This document shows, one piece after another, positions 36,158 through 46,939 of a stretch of 64,000 bases of DNA; positions within the stretch are counted from its first letter, which is position 1, and each line of letters begins with the position of its first letter. The stretch lies in the NCBI RefSeq assembly GCF_905220365.1, contig NC_061123.1:4340001-4404000 (forward strand), in the 5' to 3' direction. This DNA comes from Vanessa cardui (lineage: Eukaryota; Arthropoda; Insecta; Lepidoptera; Nymphalidae). The notes beneath the pieces are model-generated. The model did no database searches and was not told the origin of the DNA. It worked only from the letters and a program-made list of their open reading frames with translations. Made by a program: the position numbers and the translations under genes.

Positions 36158-37123
36158 AATTTACGAAAAGGACAAAAACTGGTCACTCTGTATACTACTA
36201 TTTGATATAGACATAACTGAGACCGTAATATATAAATGAATATATGATTAAATTAAATAAAAACAATATATAAGAAAATACTTATAATGTATAAATATTA
36301 ATAAATAAAAATAAATAAATAAATATAATAGAAAACAGAATTAAAAAAAAATAATAATAATAATAGATATGGAGTTTTCAAAAACTGTGTTTCACAACCC
36401 ACCAGCTTTAAAACATAGTAATAATATTAATTTTTAACAATAATTGTTTACAAACAAAGGGGAAACCCACACACAACATCTTAAAAAAAAAAAAAACATA
36501 GTATACAAAAATACAAAACAAAAACATAAAGAAAAGTTAATAATATATCTAAGAAAAATGTATAATAAAAAAAAAAAAAAAAAAAGTTCTTTATAAAATT
36601 CTATACTGAACGAAGATAGAAAAAATTTATATCTAATAAAAAAAAAAAAAAAAAAAAAAATAAGCTCACTTTCTTTGTTCAGCAAAATAGACTAAAAAGC
36701 AAAAAAATAAATAAAAAATAATATCTAATTAATAAATGAATAAAGATATAAAATCCTTATAACAGACAGATACTAAATCCTTATCTAAATATCAACACTA
36801 AATGACAATATTGTAGTAGTTAAATGATTACATAATCTATGACCATCTGTCATACCATGTCAACTGTTAACAGTTAGCGTCAAATGTCAATTAGTGTGAC
36901 AGTAGGTAAACCTAACGCTAAGTGCGGTATTTTTATAAAAAATATATTTCGAAGTTTAAACATAAATACTATTATTTAACTATCTAAATGAAGAATTGAA
37001 ATATTGAATTGAACTGAACTGAACTAATTAATTAACTATTGTGAAATAGTGTAAAACTAATACACTTTAAAAGCAAACAATGATGAAAGATCGATGTAAT
37101 AAAACTATAAATTGTGAGGAGCC
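36158..37123. other. A-rich spacer between the LINE B ORFs
   Basis: Long A-runs at 36484-36496, about 36569-36586 and 36640-36660 on the plus strand and AATA repeats at 36300-36370. No endonuclease motifs are found on either strand. Confidence 0.45.
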
Positions 37124-37876
37124 TTACTTCTTGACGACCCTTTTGGGTCTCGTAGTATACGAAGGCACCTTACTGCCTTTTGGGATAGTTGCTGAGCTCG
37201 CCGGTACCGTGGATGGTTCAGAAGTATCTTCCACTGGACGCTGTATAGCATTTACTTCCGACACCGACACCACACGATGACGGGATCCCTCGGCATCTAA
37301 CACAATTATGCAGCCGTCTTTTGTCCAGCACTGCCTAATTCCAAAAAGTCTTCGTGCCAGTACAAATGCTTCATGCCGGGTCTTAGTGAGGAACTCAGAT
37401 AATGTTATTCCTGTACCTTTCAAACTTGTCTTAGAAGACCAGAGCTTATCACGCAGTGACGCTTCATTAAACCTGACAAGAATTGCACGTGGTTTGTTAC
37501 CAGCAGAGGATCCGAGACGATGGCAGCGGGTGTAGTCAGAAGGAGAAAACTGTGAAAATTTGAAATGCTCAGACAATATTTTTGTAACAAGCGAAGAAGT
37601 ATTTTCCTTTTTTTCTTCGGGCACACCGTGAATTAAAATTATTTTCCTCCGGGATCTCATCTCAAATTCATCTTGCTGCCTTGTAAGCAACTCAACTTGT
37701 ACCTGGAGACTCTCGAGGGCAGACAAGACGAATGTTCGGAATGTCAGGAACTGTGCATTTATATTTGACGTTGGACTTGTAGCGGGTGAAACTGCTTTCA
37801 GATCTTTTTGAAATTCTGCCATGCGTGTGTTAAAAGTCTCAGTTAATTCCAGTAACGACTTTTTAAGTGAATCCAT
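37124..37876 (-). CDS. ORF1 protein of LINE B (coiled coil plus RRM-like domain)
   Basis: 250 residues. N-terminal about 1-75 is predicted coiled coil (LKKSLLELTETFNTRM). About 75-190 resembles the nucleic-acid-binding domain shared by L1-type ORF1 proteins and baculovirus FP-like proteins: IILIHGVPEEKKE, YTRCHRLGSS, RAILVRFNEASLRDKLW, then LTKTRHEAFVLARRLFG. The C-terminal tail is basic (RPKRVVKK). It probably coats element RNA. The ORF is intact and ends about 1.2 kb before the RT ORF. Assignment to the same element rests on orientation and spacing. Confidence 0.75.
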   Translation of the reverse strand: MDSLKKSLLELTETFNTRMAEFQKDLKAVSPATSPTSNINAQFLTFRTFVLSALESLQVQVELLTRQQDEFEMRSRRKIILIHGVPEEKKENTSSLVTKILSEHFKFSQFSPSDYTRCHRLGSSAGNKPRAILVRFNEASLRDKLWSSKTSLKGTGITLSEFLTKTRHEAFVLARRLFGIRQCWTKDGCIIVLDAEGSRHRVVSVSEVNAIQRPVEDTSEPSTVPASSATIPKGSKVPSYTTRPKRVVKK

Positions 37877-37900
37877 AGTGTTCTTCTATATTATTATATT

Positions 37901-38644
37901 TGTATTAGGTTATGTTGTGATGTGGCACTTGTGTTGTATATATTATTGTAGAATGTTTGTAAACAAATTATATGAGAGGACAGCTGGGAGGTTAGTGATT
38001 TTAAATGTACATACTATTTTTGTTTTTAATGTTTAATAAATGATTTATAAATTATTTTAATTGGAGCAAATTTCTTGTGACTTGTCACATGCACCTACCC
38101 ACAAAAAAAAAAATAAAATAGTTAATATTTCTTACAGCGTCATTGTCTATGGGTGATGGTGACCACTTACCATTAGGTGGCCCATATGCTCGTCCGCCAA
38201 CCTATACAATATAAAAATAAAATTCTCTATAAATCAGTAATTGGTTTTATTGAATTTGCCGATGCTACATCTAAGTTGTGTCGTACTATAATGAATAACC
38301 GTCCAATATATATTACTTAGGTTATTTTTTGTCCAAACTGCTGTTGGTTTTGACAGCAACGTGAATCATTATTCCATTGTTTTTCATTAGCCGCGTTGAG
38401 CCGTAACAAAAGAATTCACAACTAACATTTGCCTCGTTTTAATTGTTATTTGCAGTCGCAGTCAAATTTATTTTCATTAATCAAAATTCCAAACACAATG
38501 CATTTTTATATTTTTTTAATAATAGCTGTATCTATTAACCTTTTGGTCAACATTTTTAGCAATCTTATATAAAATGTATCTACTAGAAAAAAAAACAAAA
38601 AATTTAGCTTCAAGACATAATATTTCTGCATTTTTTATTCTTTA
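37901..38644. other. Non-coding DNA with one short repeat fragment
   Basis: 38130-38215 (TTTCTTACAGCGTCATTG ... GGTGGCCCATATGCTCGTCC) is a fragment of a common dispersed repeat. Nothing else is recognised. Confidence 0.4.
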
Positions 38645-40665
38645 AGCGGTGGCCCGCTTCATGTAGCCGATACTAAGGTGTTCTTGGGAATAGAATTGGA
38701 TTCCAGACTTCAGTGGAGTCCCCATTTGTCGTCCCTAACAGGGAGACTCAGCTCCGCAACATACGCGGTTAGAAAAGTTAGACAACTAACTGATATTGAT
38801 ACCGCTCGTTTAGTTTATTTTGGTTATTTTCACAGTATTATGTCATATGGCATATTACTTTGGGGTAACGCTGCAGACATTGAATCTGTCTTTATTTTAC
38901 AAAAGAGAGCAATTCGGTTTATTTATAATCTTGGAGCTAGAGACTCTCTTCGGGATGTTCTTAACAGAGTAGGAAAACTCACTGTTGCGTCGCAATATAT
39001 TTACAACAATATCATGTATATTCACAGTAACATTGATCACTTTGATAAAATCAGTGATAATCATTGTATATACACTAGAAGTAAGTATAAGCTTATAACG
39101 CCAAGTTTCCGACTCCGCAAAGTCAATAAATCTTTCTTGGGGAAAGGTATCCATTTCTATAATAAAATTCCACAAACATTTTTAACTTTGCCGTCTCGTA
39201 AATTAAAATCGTTTATAAAAAATACATTGGTGAAAAAGGCGTATTATTCTATACAAGATTTTGTAGATGATATGACTTAGCACACATTTCTCATTGGAGT
39301 AAAACCCATGGTCTAACAGTTAATCCAACTAAGTCGCAGGCCATTATAATTGGTAGTCAAAAGTTATTACCGAAAATTGATTGGACTAATCTACCACCTG
39401 TGAAATTTGATGGAGTTCTTATTCCTTTTTAAGACAAGGTCAAAAACTTGGGCATAATCTTTGATAAAACTTTGTCATGGATTCCGCAGGTTACCGAAGA
39501 GAGCAGAAAGATGTTTTCGGCGATTGGTTCTCTGCGTAGGTTACAAAACTTTTTGCCCATACCTACCAAAATTACGTTAGCACAAACTCTCCTATTACCA
39601 ATCTTAGATTATGCCGACGTATGTTATCTCGATTTAAACGAGGAGCAACTAAATAAACTTGAGCGCATTCAAAATCTCTGTATACGGTTCATATTTGGGC
39701 TTCGCAAATATGACCATGTTTCTGAATTCCGCAAAAAGCTCAAGTGGCTTCCAGTCCGCCTTCGCAGGAATACTCGTTTTCTATCATTTCTTTACTGTAT
39801 CCTATTCAATCCAAAAGTTCCTCTTTATTTAAAAGAGAGATTTAAGTTCCTTGGCGCTTCTCATTGTCGCTCTCTGCGCTCCGAGGATAATTTAATTTTG
39901 AGTATCCCTTCTCACTCTTCAACTTGTTACTCAAAATCTTTTACAATTAACGCAGCTCGCTTATGGAACTCCTTGCCCTTAGCGGTACGTCGAGCTAAAT
40001 CCCTTGAAATATTTAAACGTCGCATTTTCGAATATTATATTGATACTTGAAATCGTATTTTCATCCCTTACCTTTCTCCTCCTCCGTTCCTCTTTTATTT
40101 TAAAATTGTGTGTATGTTTTTCTTACTAGTTATGTGTGAATTTTCTCATTATATATGTATGTATTATTTTTACTACTTTATTATATTTGTATTATAGTAC
40201 CACTCCACCCTAAATTTATTTATTTATTATAATTTCCTATGCCAACCGGTTGCCTGGAAGAGATCGCTCTTCTAGCGATAAGGCCGCCGATTGTATACTC
40301 TATAACATTGTTTTTTTTTCTGTTTTAAAATGTTATGTACTTTCCTTGGTGTACAATAAAGTATATTTCATTCATTCATTCATTCATTCATTCATTTCAT
40401 TCATTCATGATAAAAAAGCGTGGAAATAATACCTGTTGACTTCCAGACATATTCATTTAATAATTGTATTAACTTAAAAATTAACTATCATGACTGTATT
40501 TTTTTAAAAGTTGAAAAAGAGTAACTACAGTGTTTCTTGCCGGTTCTTCTCGGTAGAATCGACTTTCCGAACCGGTGGTAGCTTCACTTAATTGTTAAAT
40601 GACGATTCAAAAGTGCTTGTAAAAGCCCACTTGAAAAGTATACTTTGATTTTGATTTTGATTATT
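38645..40665 (+). mobile_element. 5'-truncated LINE interrupted by a second LINE
   Basis: 38678-39280 is an open 200-codon C-terminal part of an RT ORF (FLGIELDSRLQWSPHLS, FHSIMSYGILLWGNAA, FILQKRAIRFIYNLG), closely related to the end of the ORF2 at 42508-45381. Its 3' UTR resumes at 40407 (TGATAAAAAAGCGTGG) and runs to the GATTTTGATTTTGATT tail at about 40665. The unit at 39275-40406 is inserted in between, with ATGATA on both sides as a probable target-site duplication. The uninterrupted order is visible at 45593-46205. Confidence 0.85.
39275..40406 (+). mobile_element. LINE B-family 3' fragment inserted in another LINE
   Basis: 39448-40050 encodes 200 codons of RT C-terminus (MGIIFDKTLSWIPQVTEES, LPILDYADVCYLDL, FRKKLKWLPVRLRRN), matching the end of the RT at 34076-35905. 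Upstream RT sequence has a stop just before 39433. The 3' UTR has GATCGCTCTTCTAGCGATAA, a GTGTACAATAAAG signal and an ATTC-repeat tail (about 40363-40406). Confidence 0.85.
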
Positions 40666-40734
40666 CATATTTATCATTACGACAGTTAGCGACTTTATCG
40701 AGTCAATATAAACATAATAAACAACCCAACAGAA

Positions 40735-41055
40735 ACTCCTTTATGGGGCAATGTATACGGTTCTACAACAGGGTACAAAATGAATCTGTTGCCAAATTAA
40801 AAAAAAATTAAGCAACGCTTTTGTGCGAGATGTTATTAAAAAATTAGTGAGCTTATGATTGATAGAACACCTTGGGAATGAAACTATCGCGTCCTGGCTA
40901 TTCAATACTATATGTAAATTATTATTAACAACAAAAAAGTCTTTATATCTTAAAAAATCGCCGGTTCCTCTCAGGCCAGGTGTTTTCTTTTCCGGACCGG
41001 TGGTAGTATTTACAATCAATAAGGAAGTAATGCTTCTATCTATATTTATATTATA
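40735..41055 (+). mobile_element. LINE 3' end fragment
   Basis: ACTCCTTTATGGGGCAATGT, TGATTGATAGAACACCTTGG, GCCGGTTCCTCTCAGG and CCGGACCGGTGGTAG in order match the fragments at 46940-47465 and, reversed, 49370-50020. Non-coding remnant. Confidence 0.7.
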
Positions 41056-41840
41056 AATGTGAAAGTAAATGTCTATTTGTCTGTCTGTTGCTCTTGCACG
41101 ATCAAACCGCTGAACCGAATTGCCAACAACACCGTAAAAGGCAAGCGAAGTCGCGGATGAGTACTAGTCAAGTTATAAAATAATAATGTAATCATTTTAA
41201 ATGAAAATCATTAAGAGGATTACCACACCGAGTGTGATATGAATTATAAAAGATAATTTATAAAAAATACCGTTTATTTTACTGATAAGGACTAATATGA
41301 AATACCCACGAAAAGGGTTCTTATCCGTAATTAATACACTTTAACCTTAAACTACTTACTACCTATTTAGAAAACAACAAACATTCTTTCTAATTTAAAT
41401 CAAGTCATAATATAATCCCACTGGATCTCTAGTCATTCTTATAACTCCAGGATGACATAAAGTTTCATGTAATGAAATCAATTTTGTGTGTTGTACCTGA
41501 GCTGTGAAAAAAATACGTGATAATGCATCTGCAACTTCATTATACAAGGTTCAGAATATTATAGAATTATAGAAGGTACCTGAATGAGAAGAGGCTTCTT
41601 CTCGGTAAATTTTTATTCTTTTCCAGCAATACAATTTCATAGATATTTTAATTAAATAAGAATAACGGTCGTGTTTTATTTTTCACTGAAGACGGGGCAG
41701 CGGCGAAACGATTGAGCAGATTTCATGGCCAGCTATTCCTAAATTAATTATGGTTGTAATTGGGTTACTGAGATGTCACCACACGGATGGTTAAACAACT
41801 GCCAATATTACACATGCTTCTGATATTATTATTTTTTTTT
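41056..41840. other. AT-rich DNA, no gene
   Basis: 41070-41165 is a fragment of a common repeat (CTGTCTGTTGCTCTTGCACG, AACCGCTGAACCGA). Nothing else is recognised. Confidence 0.4.
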
Positions 41841-41923
41841 TTTTTGATAAAAAAATTTCACTTCTCTTTTCGTCGTCAAAAATTTTCCTAATTAACCATT
41901 TTATTCTTTTTAGTCTGGATACA

Positions 41924-42520
41924 ATGTCTGACACTGTCTGTAATACTTATAATACATATATGTACTCGGACAAGGTAGGCCAGGGCATGGGATCATTATT
42001 AAGTAAGAATTTGAAGCAAAAAGTAATTAACATTTGTAGCCCAGGGATTCCATACATAGAAATGATAAACAAAATTAAGCAAACTAAATATAAGGAAAAC
42101 TCTAATATTATAATTTTCTATGGAGACAGTTTATCAGTTAGGAAAAAAGATGTCTTAAAATCAATAAACATCCTTCTTGACATAAATAAAAATTATAAAT
42201 GTAAATATTTACTATGTGCTTTCCCATATTCTAACTTATTAACGGAAGCACAAAATAAATACATCTATAATTTAAATCTATTTTTACATAGCATGACATG
42301 CCGTCATAGTGACGTATTTATTAATTTTGACATAAATAAATTTATATTTAACTTTAAGCTGACAAAGGATACAATGTACCTGCCACTTAAATATAAACGA
42401 CATATAGCTACATTGTTAGCTTACAATATATTTGATCCAATTGTAGACACTACAATTAAAAAAAATATTATACCCTTGATTAGTAGTTGTGCTACTAACA
42501 ATAATAAATTAAAAAACTAA
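41924..42520 (+). CDS. LINE ORF1 protein, C-terminal SGNH-like domain
   Basis: 198 residues from the first Met; the frame is also open further upstream, so the N-terminus is uncertain and the coiled coil seen in the ORF1 at 2165-3145 is missing. It shares with that protein SDKVGQGMGS, NICSPGIPY, IIFYGDSLSVR, CAFPYSNLLTEAQN and DTMYLPLKYKR. Probable SGNH/GDSL-like fold without a clear catalytic His. It ends aaa-aac-taa, giving an A AAA AAC heptamer directly before the stop. Confidence 0.8.
   Translation: MSDTVCNTYNTYMYSDKVGQGMGSLLSKNLKQKVINICSPGIPYIEMINKIKQTKYKENSNIIIFYGDSLSVRKKDVLKSINILLDINKNYKCKYLLCAFPYSNLLTEAQNKYIYNLNLFLHSMTCRHSDVFINFDINKFIFNFKLTKDTMYLPLKYKRHIATLLAYNIFDPIVDTTIKKNIIPLISSCATNNNKLKN
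42508..42520 (+). promoter_or_regulatory. Predicted -1 ribosomal frameshift site
   Basis: 42511-42517 reads A AAA AAC in the ORF1 frame, immediately followed by TAA at 42518. After a -1 slip, reading continues AAA AAA CTA AGC into ORF2. Position, phase and adjacency to the stop match the T TTA AAC site of the other LINE at 2174-2165. Confidence 0.7.
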
Positions 42521-45381
42521 GCAATAAGACAACGGATAAGCACTGTAAATATATTATTAGTATTGTACATCAGAATATACAGAGCTTATCCAGCAAAGAT
42601 AACGAAATTGAATTATTTTTAAAGTACTATAATATTGACATATTTTGTATTAGCGAACATTGGATCTTGTCACATCAGCTACCACCTAGTATTAATAACT
42701 ATAAATTGTCAAGTGCGTTCTTTAGAAAATTAACTAAACACGGAGGATCATTAATATACACAAAACAGAATATACATTGTAAAGAGCGAAAAGACATTGT
42801 GGATCTTTCAATAGAGCGCACTGTTGAACTGTCATGCGTGGAACTCGAGCATACTATAGCTATGTGCGTATACCGACCTCCACAATCGGATTTTAACCTT
42901 TTTGAATGTGTGATGGAGGACGCCCTTAAGCGAGTCTGTACTGGGCGAAAGAATATAGTTATTTGTGGAGATTATAACATTGACATTTTAGTGCAATCTT
43001 CCATAAGTACTAGGTTCATAAATTTATTTCAATCTTATAATCTAAATAACATATTTTGTGAACCTACAAGAATATCAGCGACTTCCGCAACCTGCATAGA
43101 TAACGTGTTTTGTAGTTGTGAGGCCGTTAATAAGAAAATCTTATCAAACCTTACATCAGATCACTTTGGCCAAATGGTGTCAATAGGTATAAAAAAAAAT
43201 CAAAAGAAACGAAAAATCACTTGTAGGCCAATTACTGTGAAAGGTTTAATCAACTTCAATAATGCTTTACACTGTAGCCTTCCAAAATTGAATCTCAGCT
43301 CAAATGATCCCAACTCTTTATATAATTCTCTTTTACAACTAATTAATAACGAATTCAATAAAATATTTCAGTTAAAAACCTTTTATCAAAACAATGAAAT
43401 GCAGTTCTCAGACTGGGCCACTACCGGTATCTATATAAGTCGAAATAAATTGTATGAGCTATATGAACTTAAGAAATATAATCGTGATTGTAAATTTATC
43501 AATTTTGTTAAAAAATATTCCAAGTTATTTAAACAAGTTTGTCAAACAGCTCGTTCGTTGCATATTAAAAATAAAATCTTAAAATCTAATAATAAAATGA
43601 AAACTACTTGGGATATTATAAGTTCGGAAACAGGTAGGTTGAAGTTTGATGCAGGGCAGTTATCCCTTAGTATAAAAGGCAAAATTGTAGGCAAAGATCT
43701 AGATGTGGCCAATGAATTCGAAGAATATTTCTCTAATATTCCTCTGAATATTACTAAAGGACTTAATGCGTCTCCTAATGACGCTTTAGACCTACTCAAA
43801 TGTTATGTTCCCCAGAATGAGTTAGAATTTTCTTTTGAGAATATAACTCCGTACGAAATATTAAAAATATTTAAAACATTAAATCTGAAAAAAACCTGTG
43901 ATCTTTGGGATTTATCAGTCACAATTATTAACAATGTAATTGTTGACTTGGCTCCTTATTTAGCTATAATCTTTAATAAATGCGTACAATCTGGTATTTT
44001 TCCTGATATGTTGAAATTAAGTAAAGTAATCCCATTATTTAAGTCCGGTGATAAAAATGATCCAAACAATTACAGACCGATCTCTATTTTGCCAGTATTA
44101 AGTAAAATTTTTGAGAAAGTCATGCTTAATCAATTGCTATTATACTTTAACTCGAATAAGCTATTGCATTCTCAACAGTTTGGTTTTACTAAGGGTCGCT
44201 CGACTGCTGATGCGGGTGTAGCATTTGTTAAGCACATTTATGATGCATGGGAAAAGTCGCAAAACGCTATTGGAGTTTTTTGTGATTTATCAAAAGCTTT
44301 CGATTGCGTTAGGCATGATATTCTCCTAGAAAAGCTTAAATATTATGGTATCAGGGGCCCTGCATTGAAATTAATTTCCTCCTACCTTAGTGAAAGAGTT
44401 TTGAAGGTTGTGGTTAATGGTGCAAAATCAAATGGCGCTGTGGCGCAAATGGGTGTACCACAGGGTTCAATTTTGGGACCTCTCTTGTTCTTAATATATA
44501 TAAATGATTTACCTTATTTCGTAAAAAATACTTGCGATATTGTACTGTTTGCAGATGATACATCCCTAATTTTTAAACTTGATAGAAAAATAAATAACTA
44601 TGACGTTGTAAGCAGTGCCCTGTCGCGGGTTCTTGGTTGGTTTGACATAAATAATTTAGTACTAAATGCTAAAAAGACTAAATGTGTTTTGTTTTCCTTG
44701 CCAAATGTCAAATCAAATCCTTCTGCAATAACTTTGAAAAATGAAAGGCTTGAGTTTGTTGAGTCGACGGTCTTTTTAGGGATAACCCTTGACTCCAAAC
44801 TGCAGTGGGGCACCCATTTGTATGCCCTGGCAAGAAAACTAAGTAGTGCCATTTATGCAATAAAAATAATTAGAAAACTTACGGACATAAGTACTGCTAG
44901 ACTAGTTTATTTTAGTAATTTTCACAGTATTATGTCATATGGAATGTTGTTATGGGGTAATGCAGCAGAGATTGAAGTTGTTTTTATTCTACAGAAAAGA
45001 GCTATCCGATCTATTTACAATATTAGCTCCAGGACATCATTACGCGAAAAATTTAAAGAAATAGGTGTATTAACGGCTGTTTCACAATATATTTATGATA
45101 ATATAATCTTTATACAAAAGAATATTAAAAATTATTCTATCAATGCTGATGTACATACTATTAATACAAGAAATAAGAATAAACTTGTAACCCCCAGTTT
45201 CCGTTTGCATACGGTAAATAGAACGTTTTTGGGCAATGGTATACGCATATATAATAAGATACCGGAAAATATAATCAATTTACCATTTTCAAAATTTAAA
45301 AATATTATTAAGACTAAATTAATAAATAAATCATACTATTCATTAAAAGAGTACTTTTTAGAAAGAAACGCCTGGAGTTAG
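42508..45381 (+). CDS. LINE ORF2: endonuclease-reverse transcriptase, intact
   Basis: Open from just after a TAA at 42505 to the stop at 45381. The first Met codons lie well inside the endonuclease, so no ordinary start exists; the -1 frame from ORF1 leads straight into it. APE endonuclease motifs: HQNIQSLSS, SEHW, VYRPP, GDYNIDIL and SDHFGQ. RT motifs: NYRPISILPVLSKIFEKV, FGFTKGRSTADAG, DLSKAFDCVRHDIL, VPQGSILGPLLF and LFADDTSLIF, then a conserved C-terminal region with MSYGMLLWGNAAE. No internal stops, so this may be a recently active copy, though ORF1 seems truncated. Confidence 0.92.
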   Translation: MKKLSNKTTDKHCKYIISIVHQNIQSLSSKDNEIELFLKYYNIDIFCISEHWILSHQLPPSINNYKLSSAFFRKLTKHGGSLIYTKQNIHCKERKDIVDLSIERTVELSCVELEHTIAMCVYRPPQSDFNLFECVMEDALKRVCTGRKNIVICGDYNIDILVQSSISTRFINLFQSYNLNNIFCEPTRISATSATCIDNVFCSCEAVNKKILSNLTSDHFGQMVSIGIKKNQKKRKITCRPITVKGLINFNNALHCSLPKLNLSSNDPNSLYNSLLQLINNEFNKIFQLKTFYQNNEMQFSDWATTGIYISRNKLYELYELKKYNRDCKFINFVKKYSKLFKQVCQTARSLHIKNKILKSNNKMKTTWDIISSETGRLKFDAGQLSLSIKGKIVGKDLDVANEFEEYFSNIPLNITKGLNASPNDALDLLKCYVPQNELEFSFENITPYEILKIFKTLNLKKTCDLWDLSVTIINNVIVDLAPYLAIIFNKCVQSGIFPDMLKLSKVIPLFKSGDKNDPNNYRPISILPVLSKIFEKVMLNQLLLYFNSNKLLHSQQFGFTKGRSTADAGVAFVKHIYDAWEKSQNAIGVFCDLSKAFDCVRHDILLEKLKYYGIRGPALKLISSYLSERVLKVVVNGAKSNGAVAQMGVPQGSILGPLLFLIYINDLPYFVKNTCDIVLFADDTSLIFKLDRKINNYDVVSSALSRVLGWFDINNLVLNAKKTKCVLFSLPNVKSNPSAITLKNERLEFVESTVFLGITLDSKLQWGTHLYALARKLSSAIYAIKIIRKLTDISTARLVYFSNFHSIMSYGMLLWGNAAEIEVVFILQKRAIRSIYNISSRTSLREKFKEIGVLTAVSQYIYDNIIFIQKNIKNYSINADVHTINTRNKNKLVTPSFRLHTVNRTFLGNGIRIYNKIPENIINLPFSKFKNIIKTKLINKSYYSLKEYFLERNAWS

Positions 45382-45594
45382 GCTCGGGTTCCATCATAGG
45401 ACGCTAATTACTGTCAATAACAGCATTGTAAATGTGTTTATTTGAAAAGAGCAACTATGCGAGTTTCTTGCCGTTTCTTCTCGCTAGAAGCTGCTTTCCG
45501 AAACGGTGGTAGTATTTGATTATTGACGATTCAAAAACGCTTCATTATGAAGTTTACTTGAATAAAATTGATTTGATTTGATTTGATTTGATTT

Positions 45595-46205
45595 ATTTTA
45601 CAAAAGAGAGCAATCCGATCTATTTATAATCTTGGAGCTAAAGACTCTCTTCAGGATGTTTTAACAATTAAGAATACACACTGTTGCGTCGCAATATATT
45701 TACAACAATAATATCTATATTCACAGTAACATTGATCACTTTGATAAATCAGTTATAATCATTGTTTCTGCACAAGAAGTAAGTATAAGCTTATAAAGCC
45801 AAGTTTCCGACTCCGCACAGTCAATAAATCCTTCTTGGGGCTAGGTATCCGTTTCTATAATTAAATTCGCAGACATTTTTAATTTTGCCGTTTCGTAAAT
45901 TCAAATCGTTTGTAAAAAATACATTGATTAAAAACGCATATTATTCAATACTAGATTTTATAGATGATAAAAAAGCGTGGAATTAATACCTGTTGACTTC
46001 CAGGCGGGATACATTATATACATATATAATTGTATTTAACTAATATGACTGTATTTTTTTAAAATGTTGAAAGAGTGTAACTACTGTGTTTCTTGCCAGT
46101 TTTTCTCGGTAGAATCTACTTTCCGAACCGGTGGTAGCTTCACTTAATTGTTAAATGACGATTCAAAAGTGCTTGTAAAATCCTACTTGAATAAAGTTGA
46201 CCAAA
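45595..46205 (+). pseudogene. Degenerate LINE 3' fragment
   Basis: Decayed copy of the RT C-terminus and 3' UTR of the family at 38645: TTACAAAAGAGAGCAAT, then TAGATGATAAAAAAGCGTGG and GAACCGGTGGTAGCTTCA. Frameshifts break the reading frame. It starts directly after the tail of the preceding LINE. Confidence 0.8.
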
Positions 46206-46939
46206 AATAAAAATTCTGAAACTCCTTCGATGCGTCTATCAACTGACTATTATTATTAAAAAGTCGTTTGCCTACAAAACTTCTATTACAGGTTTTTTAC
46301 CTGCATATAAAACAAAGACAAACAGGTAAAAATTTTAATTTCATTGGTAACTTATGAAACCTTTTTAATTAACTCTTAATGTCAAATACATTGGATCTCT
46401 ATAACCGACCAGAAACTTCGACTTCATGGACTATCCCATTTAATTATTTGCACATCCACGGATGGAGATCTTCAAAATGAGACTATAACCGATTTTTTAT
46501 GCAGCTACCGTCCCTTATTCCCTGGGACAAAAATTGACTTGCGCTATTAATATATGGGATATCAGTATGAAACAAATATCTCTTTATCGAAACTTAAGCC
46601 CGCTTTAAAACATTCAAGGTTTCAGATGAATTTAGGATTTAAACCAAGATAAGATTGTGAATAGTCATTAACGAGGATGTTATTTCGATATTGTGACTAT
46701 TTTGCCATAAGCTGCTGACATGTCAAAGATAATCCGTTTTATTAATAACTATAAATACCATTTATTGAAAAACCCGTTTTATTTACGTATTACAAAGCTC
46801 ATGTAGTCAACTACTACATCATAGACTAACGCTGCCATATAAACTCTTTATATATAAACGAACTATGTACTTACTGTTCTATATTTTATTTTTATATATT
46901 GTATTTTGAATATAACGTATTATAATGTGTAATGAATCG
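46206..46939. other. AT-rich DNA, no gene
   Basis: Nothing recognisable on either strand. Confidence 0.4.

Larger units (their letters stand above)
33690..37900 (-). mobile_element. LINE B (ORF1 plus RT; endonuclease missing)
   Basis: Minus-strand element: ORF1 37876-37124, RT ORF 35905-34076, and a 3' UTR with GAAATCGCTACCTAGCGATAAGACCGCC-type sequence (about 33795-33840) and GTGTACAATAAAG polyadenylation context, ending in an ATT-repeat tail at 33690-33712. A CATA/TATG microsatellite (33980-34060) lies in the 3' UTR. The region expected to hold the endonuclease (36160-37120) has only AT-rich DNA with A-runs. The same family appears at 39275-40406 with an ATTC tail instead. Confidence 0.8.
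41841..45594 (+). mobile_element. LINE copy with intact ORF2 and TTGAT-repeat tail
   Basis: Begins shortly after a T-run at about 41828-41842, where ORF1 appears 5' truncated. It contains the ORF1 end (41924-42520), ORF2 (42508-45381), a 3' UTR with TTTCTTGCCGTTTCTTCTC and CGAAACGGTGGTAG, and a tail of GATTT units at 45566-45594. Related to, but diverged from, the LINE at 1-3240. Confidence 0.9.

Noticed and set aside
36434..36685. 83-codon Phe-rich minus-strand ORF
   Set aside because: Translation of long A/T runs.
40363..40406. ATTC tandem array considered as a CRISPR-like or satellite array
   Set aside because: Simple microsatellite tail of a LINE; no spacers. No CRISPR array is expected or seen in this eukaryotic DNA.
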